From the NCBI GenBank assembly GCA_036497285.1, contig DASXJR010000007.1:62001-126000 (forward strand): a stretch of 64,000 bases of DNA. The letters are read 5' to 3'. The notes beneath the pieces were generated by a model that ran no database searches, was not told the DNA's origin, and saw nothing but the letters and a program-made list of their open reading frames with translations. This stretch comes from RYN-133 sp036497285. Its GTDB lineage: Bacteria > Actinomycetota > Actinomycetes > Mycobacteriales > Jatrophihabitantaceae. This document shows positions 1 to 7,304 of this stretch, piece by piece. The position numbers were made by a program, and so were the translations under genes. The number at the start of each line of letters is the position of its first letter. Position 1 is the stretch's first letter.

Positions 1-10
1 TCGTCGCAGG

Positions 11-385
11 TCAGGCGTCCATCCAGTCGAGAGAGCCCGCCATGTCCGAGCGCGGCGGCACGAAGTAGTCGATGTTGACGCAGGGTGCCTCGAGCGGTTC
101 GACGTAGTGTTCCGAACCGCGTGGGACAAGCATGAACGAACCCGCGGTCATCTCGTGCGGAGTGCCGTCGACGTAGTAGTCGGCACGACCCGAGACGATC
201 GACACGAGCTGGTCGAAGTCCGCGTGCGTGTGCGGGTTGAGCTGCATGCCCACCTCGAGCTCGTGGTAGGCGATCATCACCTCGTCGGTGGCGTACACGC
301 GGCGCTTGACCCCGGGACGGACCTGGGTGACCGGGATGTCGTCCCAGTTCACGACAGTGGCGAACAGCTTCTCGTTACGTGCCAT
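11..385 (-). CDS. Small cupin-domain protein
   Basis: A 124-aa single-domain cupin. The first cupin motif is visible as HTHADFDQLVSIVSGRADYY (two His, metal-type ligands) and the second as AGSFMLVPRGSEH. Such proteins bind a metal and a small organic acid or sugar and act as isomerases, dioxygenases or sensors; the substrate is not evident. Start ATG has a good ribosome site (AAGGAG, 5 nt away) and overlaps the end of the aldolase gene by 11 nt. It is the last gene of a four-gene minus-strand operon (FAH hydrolase, amidohydrolase, aldolase, cupin), so a role in the same carboxylate pathway is inferred. Domain call firm, function open. Confidence 0.85.
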   Translation of the reverse strand: MARNEKLFATVVNWDDIPVTQVRPGVKRRVYATDEVMIAYHELEVGMQLNPHTHADFDQLVSIVSGRADYYVDGTPHEMTAGSFMLVPRGSEHYVEPLEAPCVNIDYFVPPRSDMAGSLDWMDA

Positions 386-1109
386 GGACGCTCCTTCGCA
401 GGCCCGCGGCGAGGATCTGCAGATCGGATCCGATTACGAGGTAGGTCGCGTCGCCCAGGCCGAGGTCGACTGCGGCGGGGACGGACGCCGCCCAGCCGCC
501 GAACGCGATCGCGGCGTCGCGCGCGCCCTTGGCGATGCCCGCCACGGCGTCGGCCACCGGGGCGTCACCCAGGTCGACGGACAGGTCGGTCGTACCGACG
601 AAGCACACGTCGAGCCCGACGAGCAGCCGGTCGAACGGATCCGTCGACGCCGTCTCGATCTGCCCGACCAGGATCGGCGGTTCGTCCGCCTCACCGTGCA
701 GATAGTCGCGCAGGCCCGCTGCGCCGAATCCCGCGCTGTGCTGGGCGAGGCTGATCGAGCGGGTACCGCCCGGTGCGTACCGCGTCGCCGCGACGAGTTC
801 GTCGCGTTGTGCGCTCGTGCGCAGCATCGACAGCTGGATGCCGGCTGCACCGTTCTCGAGCAGCCGGTTGATCTGTGCAGCGTCGACTCGCGGTACCCGG
901 ACCAGCGCCGGTACTCCGAGCACGGAGGCGTGCCGCACCAGCGCTATCGCGTCGGTCTCGGACAGCGCCGAGTGCTCGAGATCGACCACGACGAAGTCGA
1001 AGCCCGCCGCCTGGGCCAGTTCAACGGCATCGACTGTCGGCAGCTTGACGAACGTGCCGAGCACGCGCCGGGACCGCAGCGCGACGCGCAAGGTCGAGCG
1101 AGCGTTCAT
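375..1109 (-). CDS. HpcH/HpaI aldolase family protein
   Basis: A 244-aa class II aldolase/citrate-lyase-type TIM barrel. Family members cleave 2-oxo-3-deoxy acids or similar hydroxy-oxo acids to pyruvate plus an aldehyde. Visible hallmarks are the early VVVDLEHS motif, the metal ligand Glu in VGQIETA, and the second ligand Asp in GTTDLSVDLG. The start chosen is the ATG that overlaps the upstream TGA (ATGA, positions 1106-1109). An ATG three codons earlier exists but has no ribosome site. It lies between an amidohydrolase and a cupin with overlapping ends, so translation is probably coupled. A final C-C cleavage in the island's pathway is inferred; the exact substrate cannot be read from the sequence. 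Confidence 0.88.
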   Translation of the reverse strand: MNARSTLRVALRSRRVLGTFVKLPTVDAVELAQAAGFDFVVVDLEHSALSETDAIALVRHASVLGVPALVRVPRVDAAQINRLLENGAAGIQLSMLRTSAQRDELVAATRYAPGGTRSISLAQHSAGFGAAGLRDYLHGEADEPPILVGQIETASTDPFDRLLVGLDVCFVGTTDLSVDLGDAPVADAVAGIAKGARDAAIAFGGWAASVPAAVDLGLGDATYLVIGSDLQILAAGLRRSVHGT

Positions 1110-2257
1110 CCTCGCCATGGGGTGATATCTACACGGTCGCCGTTGCGCAGCACCAGCGTCGGTTCGTAGCGCGGCGCCGTGATCGAGTTGCCGGCGGCGT
1201 CGGGAAGCACGACCTCGTCGGTCAGCTCGACCACGGTGACGTCGGCCCGTCCACCCGCTTCGAGACGTCCGTAACCCTCGCTGTCGAGGCCGAGCAACTG
1301 CGCCGGCACCACGGTGGCGCGGCGGATGCAGTCGGCGAACGGCGCGCCCAACGCGACCAGCTTGGAGATGCTGGTGAGCAGGTCGAACACCGGGCCGCGC
1401 CAGTTGCGGGCGCTGGTGTCGGAGCTGAGCACGTCCGGCAGGAAACCGTCGGCGATGGCACGGCGCGCGACCTCGAACGACATGTTGCTCTTGCCGTGCG
1501 CCGAGTCGAACAGCACGCCCCGCTCACGGGCCGCCTGGACGGCAGGGTGCACTGTCTCGCCGTCGAGGATGCCGTTGGGCTTGCCGGTGTAGCAGTGCGC
1601 GACGATGTCGCCGGCACGCAGATGCTCGAGGACCACCGGCAGCGGCTCCTCGGTCTCGCCGATGTGCACCATCAGCGGCAGGCCGGCCTGCTCGGCGAGG
1701 GCGACCGACTTCTTCAGCAGCGACTCCCAGTGCTCGCCGACGACGTCCTCGGACAGCCTGATCTTGAAGCCGCGCACGACGTCGGGGTTGTTCGCCGCGA
1801 CCTCGAGCGCGTCGTCGACGACGAGGGTGTCCGGGTTGAGCAACTCGCCGAACCGGAAGTCGATCAGACCGAGTACGGAGACGTTCAGGAAGTTGACGAT
1901 CCGCATGTTCGTCGCCTCGACGACCAGCTTGCGGAAGGCCGGGAACGTCGAGGCCCCCGCAGTGCCCGCATCGGCCGCTGCCACGACTCCGCGCCGCAGG
2001 TGCGCTTCCTCCGGCGGGGCGCCGACCTTCGAGACGTACTGGAAGATGTGCGTGTGCCCCTCGACGAGACCGGGCAGCACGGTCTTGCCGGAGCAGTTGA
2101 CGACCTCGCGCGCGGAAGGTGCGAGATCGGGCGCGATCGCCGCGATCTTCCCCTCTGCGACGGCGACGTCGAACACCCCGTCGGTGCCCGATTCCGGGTC
2201 GAGCACGCTGCCGCCGGCAAGCACAAGTTCGTAGGTCGGCTGGCTCGGATCAGGCAT
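1106..2257 (-). CDS. Dihydroorotase-like metallo-amidohydrolase
   Basis: A 383-aa amidohydrolase-superfamily enzyme of the dihydroorotase/deacetylase branch. The binuclear-metal site is readable in order: GHTH (HxH), the Lys in GFKIRLSED (likely carbamylated bridging ligand), His in MVHIGE, His in VAHCYTG and the catalytic Asp in SSDTSA. It should hydrolyse a cyclic amide, imide or N-acyl group. I place the start at the ATG at 2257, which has GGAG six bases upstream inside the FAH gene's end; an ATG four codons earlier lacks a ribosome site. Overlaps both operon neighbours. The partnership with an FAH hydrolase and an aldolase suggests hydrolytic opening before carbon cleavage (inference). 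Confidence 0.87.
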   Translation of the reverse strand: MPDPSQPTYELVLAGGSVLDPESGTDGVFDVAVAEGKIAAIAPDLAPSAREVVNCSGKTVLPGLVEGHTHIFQYVSKVGAPPEEAHLRRGVVAAADAGTAGASTFPAFRKLVVEATNMRIVNFLNVSVLGLIDFRFGELLNPDTLVVDDALEVAANNPDVVRGFKIRLSEDVVGEHWESLLKKSVALAEQAGLPLMVHIGETEEPLPVVLEHLRAGDIVAHCYTGKPNGILDGETVHPAVQAARERGVLFDSAHGKSNMSFEVARRAIADGFLPDVLSSDTSARNWRGPVFDLLTSISKLVALGAPFADCIRRATVVPAQLLGLDSEGYGRLEAGGRADVTVVELTDEVVLPDAAGNSITAPRYEPTLVLRNGDRVDITPWRG

Positions 2258-3119
2258 GCAGGGCTCCATTGCGAACAGGGTGACGACCGTCGTCCATGCG
2301 GGCCACGAAGGAGGTCTCGAGAGGCAGTACGGATTCCACTTCGACCCGGACGTGATCGCCCGGCACGAGGAAGCAGTTACGGTCCTGGCCGGTGCCGGCC
2401 GGCGTTCCGGTAAGGACGACGTCGCCCGGCTCGAGCGCCGCGTAGTGCGACAGCCGGGCGACGAGATCGGGAACCGAGAAAATCATGCCGGCGCTCGTGT
2501 CGTCCTGGTGCAGTGCGCCGTTCACCCAGGTGCGGAGACGGATCCGGTCGCGGTCGACAACCTCGTCCACGGTCGAGACCGACATGCCCAGCGGGTTGCA
2601 GCCCGGGAAGCTCTTGGCGAGCGTCGGTGAGCCGGTGGCTCGCATGACGTCACGCGCGGACAGGTCGTTGGCGGCCGTGAGCGCGGCGACCGCGGGCCAG
2701 ACGTCCTCGGGTGCGGCGCGGTAGAGCCGGCGTCCGATCACCAGCGCTATCTCGCCCTCGTAGTCGAGCTCGACGGTCTGGTCGCTCGGCACCGATACCG
2801 GCTCGTCCGCGCCGCTTGCCGACGCCGCGCTCAGGTAGAGGATCGGCTCGGTCGGGGCCGGCCGTCGGGTCAACTCGGCCTTGGAGTGGTAGTTGAGCCC
2901 GACGCCCCACACGGCGCGGGGCCGGCCGAGCGGCATGACCAGCGAGCAGTCCGAGAGCGGCACCTGGTCACGCACTGCACAGGTGCGCAGCGTGTCGAGC
3001 GATCCGGTCGCTTCGATGACCGCACCGGCATGCGGAAATGGCGAATCGAGGACCGAAACGACGCTCGCGTCGAGCCGGCCGACGCCCGCTGTCGTCGCGA
3101 CCACCTGCACGCTTCGCAT
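2250..3119 (-). CDS. Fumarylacetoacetate hydrolase family protein
   Basis: A 289-aa FAH-superfamily enzyme (hydrolase, decarboxylase or isomerase of beta-diketo or enol acids). The metal-binding acidic pair is in VELDYEGEIALVIG. NDLSARDVM, KSFPGCNPLGM and the C-terminal LEPGDVVLTGTPAGTG are typical family motifs. First gene of the operon running to position 11. The predicted start ATG is overlapped by a possible -10 hexamer (see promoter at 3118-3147). If that promoter is right, a leaderless start at the GTG at 3110 is possible. Family assignment is firm, substrate unknown. Confidence 0.88.
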   Translation of the reverse strand: MRSVQVVATTAGVGRLDASVVSVLDSPFPHAGAVIEATGSLDTLRTCAVRDQVPLSDCSLVMPLGRPRAVWGVGLNYHSKAELTRRPAPTEPILYLSAASASGADEPVSVPSDQTVELDYEGEIALVIGRRLYRAAPEDVWPAVAALTAANDLSARDVMRATGSPTLAKSFPGCNPLGMSVSTVDEVVDRDRIRLRTWVNGALHQDDTSAGMIFSVPDLVARLSHYAALEPGDVVLTGTPAGTGQDRNCFLVPGDHVRVEVESVLPLETSFVARMDDGRHPVRNGALHA

Positions 3120-3130
3120 CTTTCAATGCG
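3115..3130. promoter_or_regulatory. Palindromic operator candidate, CGCAT-N6-ATGCG (copy 1)
   Basis: CGCATCTTTCAATGCG sits at the 5' end of the FAH operon. It matches 13 of 16 bases with CGCATCTTGACATGCG, the reverse complement of 15434-15449 in the aldehyde/alcohol dehydrogenase promoter 12 kb away. In addition the minus-strand 14-mer GCCATCTCGCATTG overlapping this site is found again on the plus strand at 13189-13202 beside the MDR operon start. Shared sites imply a common regulator for the island; which protein binds is unknown. Confidence 0.5.
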
Positions 3131-3147
3131 AGATGGCGTCCTGTCAA
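3118..3147 (-). promoter_or_regulatory. Candidate promoter of the FAH-amidohydrolase-aldolase-cupin operon
   Basis: Reading the minus strand, a perfect -35 TTGACA (3147-3142), 18-bp spacer and AAAGAT (3123-3118) precede the FAH gene. The -10 overlaps the annotated ATG, so either the start is the GTG at 3110 (leaderless) or the hexamer is fortuitous. The 16-bp palindrome at 3115-3130 covers the -10, as expected for a repressor site. Confidence 0.45.
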
Positions 3148-3155
3148 GCGAGACG

Positions 3156-3530
3156 CTAGACGCTCCCGCTGTCCCAGTAATCGGTGCGCCGGGCAATCAA
3201 TCCGTCCGCATCGACGACGAAGACGAACACACCGCGAACGGCGATCGGACGGCCGTTCATCTCGGCCGTGAAGCGGTACGCGACGGCACAGTTCGGGCCG
3301 TCGACGATGAAGTTCTCGACCTCGTAATGCAGGTCGGCGAACGCGGCGAGGAACCCGTCGAGGGCAGCCCGATAGGAGGCGCGGCCGCGCCTGCTGACCG
3401 CACCCTTCGCGGTGTGCTCGTTGACGAAATCGCGCGCCACCCACGACGCCACGCGGTCGGCGTCGTGGGCGTTCAGCGCTTCGAGATAGGCCTCGACGGT
3501 CTCGCGGGTGGACGTCAGCCGTTGCCCCAT
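3156..3530 (-). CDS. SnoaL/NTF2-like protein
   Basis: A 124-aa NTF2-fold protein. The N-terminal helix motif VEAYLEALNAHDADRVASW, followed by a curved beta-sheet (FADLHYEVENFIVDG, VAYRFTAEMNG) and RTDYWD near the end, is the ordinary SnoaL-like pattern. Members act as small isomerases, cyclases or ligand binders, and several are uncharacterised. The start ATG at 3530 overlaps the VOC gene end by 16 nt; a longer reading frame upstream is the shadow of the VOC gene. Probably co-transcribed with the VOC protein. Catalytic role not deducible. Confidence 0.8.
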   Translation of the reverse strand: MGQRLTSTRETVEAYLEALNAHDADRVASWVARDFVNEHTAKGAVSRRGRASYRAALDGFLAAFADLHYEVENFIVDGPNCAVAYRFTAEMNGRPIAVRGVFVFVVDADGLIARRTDYWDSGSV

Positions 3531-3964
3531 TTCGCGCGGATCGTGTCGAAGACCTTCTGGTCGTGGCTGATCTCGATGACGTTGCCGTCCGGGTCCTTCA
3601 GCGCGCAGACGTAGCCGACCTGCTCGTTCACGTACTGCGGTTCCCAGTGCAGGCAGCCCATCTCGCGGGCCTTCTCGGCGATCGCGTCGACGTCCTCGCG
3701 GCTCGGCACCTCGATCCCGACGTGCGCGAACGGGGTGAGCACCCCGTGCTGGCCGCCCTTGTCCTTGTTGAAGCCCACCAGCACCATCACGAACGGCGTC
3801 TCGACCTGCTTGTCGTTGGACAGCCACGCGCTCACGCCCTGGTCGTCCTCGAAGCGCTCCACGACCACGAGCCGGGTCATCTTCGTGTAGAACTCGATCG
3901 ACTTCTCCAGGTCGCCGGTCGGCAGCGCAACGTGCGTCCAGCGTGCCTCGGTCAATCCGGTCAC
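3515..3964 (-). CDS. VOC/glyoxalase-family protein
   Basis: A 149-aa vicinal-oxygen-chelate protein with two beta-alpha-beta-beta-beta modules. The first begins WTHVALPTGDLEKSIEFYT (His metal ligand position) and the second FAHVGIEVPSREDVDAIAEK, ending in the classic CALKDPDGNVIEISH with a Glu ligand. Such enzymes are lyases, isomerases, ring-cleaving dioxygenases or resistance proteins. I prefer the GTG at 3964, just after GGAGGA, over a GTG five codons earlier. It precedes the SnoaL-like gene with overlap. The metal-ligand set looks complete, so it may be an enzyme rather than a binding protein; substrate unknown. Confidence 0.83.
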   Translation of the reverse strand: MTGLTEARWTHVALPTGDLEKSIEFYTKMTRLVVVERFEDDQGVSAWLSNDKQVETPFVMVLVGFNKDKGGQHGVLTPFAHVGIEVPSREDVDAIAEKAREMGCLHWEPQYVNEQVGYVCALKDPDGNVIEISHDQKVFDTIRAKWGNG

Positions 3965-4078
3965 AATTCCTCCATACACAGATGTCTCGGTCTACGGCGA
4001 GCGTAGGTCGGCCATCGTGCAGCGTCCATGTGCTGCGGACACAAACTGCCCCCGCCCGATCCGTGACAGGCTCGACTT

Positions 4079-5110
4079 ATGCAGTACCGCAAGCTCGGGC
4101 GCACGGGCATCGAAGTCTCCACGCTCTGCCTCGGCACCATGATGTTCGGTGCGTGGGGCAACCAGGACGAGGCGGAGTGCCACCGCATTCTGGACTCCGC
4201 GCTCGACGCGGGCGTGACCTTCATCGACACCGCGGATGTGTACGCGTTCGGCGAGTCGGAGGAGATCCTCGGACGAGGGCTGAAAGGCCGCCGCGACCAG
4301 GTGATCCTGGCCTCGAAGGCCAACAACCCGATGCCCGGTGTCAAGGCCGACCGCAACCGCGGCGGCAACTCACGGGTGTGGATCATGCGCGCGGTCGAGG
4401 ACAGCCTGCGCCGGCTGGGCACCGACTACCTGGACCTGTACCAGATCCACCGCCCCGACCCGTCCACGGACATCGAGGAGACGCTGGGCGCGCTGACCGA
4501 TCTGGTGCACCAGGGCAAGGTGCGCGCGATCGGCTGCTCCACGTTCCCCGCGGAGTTGCTCGTCGAGGCGCAATGGGCGTCGGCCCGGCACGGGCTGGAA
4601 CGGTTCGTGACCGAGCAGCCGTCGTACTCGATCCTGGCCCGGCACGCGGAGGCCGCAGTGTTGCCGACCTGCACGCGCTACGGCATGGGCGTGCTGGTGT
4701 GGAGCCCGCTCAACGGCGGCTGGCTCACGGGCAAGTACCGCGCCGCGGACGCGCCGGCGGACTCGCGTGCCTCGACCAACGGCGACCACTTCGACTTCAA
4801 GGACGCGGACGTGCGCTCGCGCAAGCTCGGGTTGGTGGCGGAGTTGTCGCAGATCGCGGCCGACGAGGGCATCTCGCTGATCCACCTCGCGCTGGCGTTC
4901 GTGCTCGCGCATCCCGCGGTGACCTCGGCCATCATGGGGCCGCGCACGCCGGAGCAGTTGCTCGGCCAGCTCGGTGCGTCGGACGTGACGCTGTCGTCGT
5001 CCGCGCTCGACCGCATCGACGCGCTGGTGGCGCCGGGGACGGACGTCAATCCCGACAACGTCGGCTACGTCCCGCCCGCGCTCACCGACCCGACCCTGCG
5101 CCGCCGCTGA
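4079..5110 (+). CDS. Aldo/keto reductase
   Basis: A 343-aa NADPH-dependent aldo/keto reductase of the Tas/YajO-like branch. The catalytic tetrad is visible: Asp and Tyr in FIDTADVYAFGESEE, Lys in VILASKANN and His in YQIHRPD. C-terminal SAIMGPRTPEQL matches the cofactor phosphate-binding segment. Reduces aldehydes or ketones in the cytoplasm. It stands alone on the plus strand, divergent from the VOC/SnoaL pair and convergent with the importer operon, with a palindromic repeat element behind it. Whether it takes part in the island's pathway is uncertain. Confidence 0.9.
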   Translation: MQYRKLGRTGIEVSTLCLGTMMFGAWGNQDEAECHRILDSALDAGVTFIDTADVYAFGESEEILGRGLKGRRDQVILASKANNPMPGVKADRNRGGNSRVWIMRAVEDSLRRLGTDYLDLYQIHRPDPSTDIEETLGALTDLVHQGKVRAIGCSTFPAELLVEAQWASARHGLERFVTEQPSYSILARHAEAAVLPTCTRYGMGVLVWSPLNGGWLTGKYRAADAPADSRASTNGDHFDFKDADVRSRKLGLVAELSQIAADEGISLIHLALAFVLAHPAVTSAIMGPRTPEQLLGQLGASDVTLSSSALDRIDALVAPGTDVNPDNVGYVPPALTDPTLRRR

Positions 5111-5144
5111 CCTCGGTCCGTTCCTTTCCTCGAGTGGCCCGGAC

Positions 5145-5213
5145 GACAGTGGTCAGTTTCCGCGTCAGTGGTCAGTTGCAACTAACCACTGACCGCCCGA
5201 ACTGACCACTGTC
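5145..5213. repeat. Intergenic nested palindrome, element B copy 1
   Basis: Outer arms GACAGTGGTCAGTT (5145-5158) and AACTGACCACTGTC (5200-5213) are perfectly complementary. An inner 15-bp stem (5164-5178 with 5179-5193) has one mismatch and repeats the same GTCAGTGGTCAGTTG unit. The element lies between the convergent aldo/keto reductase and permease genes. A second copy with the same architecture is at 44655-44724. It could act as a bidirectional terminator or be a dispersed REP-like sequence. Confidence 0.8.
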
Positions 5214-5244
5214 AACGGGACGGGTCGTGAGCGCGGGACGGTAG

Positions 5245-6159
5245 CTAAGTGGAGCCGCGTTCGAAGGGTTGCGCGAGCGCCCTGGGTTCTCGGTGCTGCG
5301 TGGTGAACGCCAGCATGGCGAGCAGCGCGAGCAGGTACGGCGCGGCGATCAGGAACTGCGAGTTGAGCGTGATCCCGAGCGCGGGCAGGGCGAGCCGCAT
5401 CGCGTCCGAGAGCCCGAACAGCAGGCAGCCGATCATCGTGCGGCCGAGCCGCCAACCACCGAAGATCACCGCGGCGATCACGATGTAGCCGCGCCCGGCC
5501 GTCATGTTCTGGTTGAACGAGCCGACCTCGGCCACCGCTAGGTGCGCACCACCCAGTCCGGCCAGCAACCCGCACCACAGCAGCGCCTGCCGGCGCCGGA
5601 CGTTCACCTTGATACCGCTGATGTCTGCGGACTGCGGATTCTCACCGCACGCCCGCAATTCCAGTCCCCACCTGCTTCGCCCGACCAGCCACCACGTCAA
5701 CGGGATGATCACCAGCAGCAGATAGGTCGACCATCGTTCCTGGAACAGCGGCGCCCCGATGATCGGAATGCTGCGCAGCCCCGGGATCGACAGCTGCGGA
5801 ACCTGGTGCGTCGCGAAGGTGCTCGTCGTGATCAGGTAACTGGTCAATCCGAGCGCGAGCGCGTTCAGCACCAGGCCGACCACGAACGTGTTGATCTGCA
5901 GCCGGTGCGACAGGTTGCCGTGGATGAAGCCGATCAGCAGGCCGACGACTGCGCCTGCCAACAGTCCCAGTGACGCGCTGCCGGTGGCACTCGCGGTCGC
6001 TACCGACGCGAACGCGGAGCTGAGCATCATCGCCTCGACGGAGATGTTCAGGGTGCCTGCTCGTTCGGCCAGGTACTCGCCGCACGCTGCCATCGCGAGC
6101 GGGACGGTCAGTCGCACGCCGCTCGACAGGATCGTCGCGGTGTCCTCGGTGAAACTCAA
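5245..6159 (-). CDS. BMP-type ABC transporter permease 2 (nucleoside-like importer)
   Basis: A 304-aa inner-membrane permease of the BPD_transp_2 family (as in Bmp/Rns/Yuf nucleoside importers). The diagnostic segment LAERAGTLNISVEAMMLSSA follows the first helix. LRACGENPQSADISGIKV is the coupling (EAA-like) loop, and about eight hydrophobic segments can be counted. The start is TTG overlapping the TGA of permease 1 (TTGA, 6156-6159), preceded by a purine-rich GGGGGTGG. A much longer open frame upstream is a shadow of permease 1. Last gene of the operon that begins at 13158. Substrate likely a nucleoside-like or purine-like molecule from family precedent. Confidence 0.88.
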   Translation of the reverse strand: MSFTEDTATILSSGVRLTVPLAMAACGEYLAERAGTLNISVEAMMLSSAFASVATASATGSASLGLLAGAVVGLLIGFIHGNLSHRLQINTFVVGLVLNALALGLTSYLITTSTFATHQVPQLSIPGLRSIPIIGAPLFQERWSTYLLLVIIPLTWWLVGRSRWGLELRACGENPQSADISGIKVNVRRRQALLWCGLLAGLGGAHLAVAEVGSFNQNMTAGRGYIVIAAVIFGGWRLGRTMIGCLLFGLSDAMRLALPALGITLNSQFLIAAPYLLALLAMLAFTTQHREPRALAQPFERGST

Positions 6160-7304
6160 GCTGCCACCCCCTGGGGCGCGCCGACGGCGGTGGTCAACGG
6201 AGTGGGCGCGGTCGGCACGGCGTGCCGCCTGCTGCGGATTGCCGCCACGAGCACGCTGGGCGCGACCAGGGCAAGCACCAGCAGCGCCTTGACCACGTCC
6301 GCGAGATAGGACGGCACACCGGTCGCGGCCAGGTAGTCGCCGCCCGCGCGCAGGATCGCGAACAGCACCGCGGCCGGCACGCACAGCCCCGGCCGGTTGC
6401 GGGCGATCAGCGCGACGAGCAGCCCGTCCCAACCGACGTTGATGGACGTGCCGGGCTGCAGCCGGTTGGAGCCGATCGGACTCGCGACCAGCACCGCGCC
6501 GGCCAGTCCGGCGAACGCTCCGGAGATCGCCAGCGACATCCCGCCGAGCGCGGCGACCCGCACACCGGCATGCCGAGCCGTGACCGGGTTCAACCCGATC
6601 AGCTTCAGCCGGAATCCCCACCGGGTGCGGGCGAGCAAGAACGCAATCACGAGCGCAGCCGCCAGTGCGAGGAACAGACCGAAGTTGACCGACAGGTCCG
6701 GGTACTGCCCGAACGTGCGCAGCCGCCCGTTCACCGGGATCGGGTTGGACTCGCTGCCCGCGATCCCGGACGAGCCTTCCGGCGTCTCCTGCAGGAACCA
6801 CGACGTGTTCACCGCATAGGCCACGATCTGCTGCGCCAGGAAGGTCATCAGCAATGTGCTGACCACGACGTTTACGCCGCGGAACCGCAGCATGAGCGAG
6901 CTGAGCCCGGCCCATATGCCACCGCCGACCGCGCCGAACACGAGCACGCAGATCAACAGGAACGGCCCGTGGATCGCCAGCCGCAACCCGGCATACGCGC
7001 CGCCGAGCGCACCGATCAGAACCTGCCCCTCCTGGCCGATGTTGAAGATCCCGGCCCGCACACACACGCACGAGCCGACCGCCACCAGAAGCAACGGCGC
7101 GACGTACAGCAGCGTCGTCGTCCAGCCGGACGCGCCGGACACGCTGCCGTCATACATCGCCTTGGCCGCGTCGACGGGCGAGAACCCGGTCGTCGCGATC
7201 AGGACGGCCGACAGCGCGCACGCGATCACGATCGAGATCAGCGTGAACAGCAGCGTCAGCCACCCGGCCGGCGTCACCTGGTACCGGCGAAGCAGGTCAT
7301 TCAC
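6156..7304 (-). CDS. BMP-type ABC transporter permease 1
   Basis: A 382-aa membrane permease partner of the previous gene, with about ten hydrophobic helices. The family signature VCVRAGIFNIGQEGQVLIGA follows the second helix, and LIGLNPVTARHAGVRVAALG marks the cytoplasmic coupling loop. Starts with ATG four bases overlapping the ATPase stop (ATGA) and ends in the TTGA junction with permease 2. It should form the heterodimeric channel for the substrate captured by the BMP lipoprotein encoded at 8924-10072. Confidence 0.9.
   Translation of the reverse strand: MNDLLRRYQVTPAGWLTLLFTLISIVIACALSAVLIATTGFSPVDAAKAMYDGSVSGASGWTTTLLYVAPLLLVAVGSCVCVRAGIFNIGQEGQVLIGALGGAYAGLRLAIHGPFLLICVLVFGAVGGGIWAGLSSLMLRFRGVNVVVSTLLMTFLAQQIVAYAVNTSWFLQETPEGSSGIAGSESNPIPVNGRLRTFGQYPDLSVNFGLFLALAAALVIAFLLARTRWGFRLKLIGLNPVTARHAGVRVAALGGMSLAISGAFAGLAGAVLVASPIGSNRLQPGTSINVGWDGLLVALIARNRPGLCVPAAVLFAILRAGGDYLAATGVPSYLADVVKALLVLALVAPSVLVAAIRSRRHAVPTAPTPLTTAVGAPQGVAA

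Noticed and set aside
6160..7071. Extension of permease 2 upstream to give a 608-aa fusion
   Set aside because: The extra 300 residues are the out-of-phase reading of permease 1. The TTG start at 6159 with a TTGA junction and proper membrane start is better.
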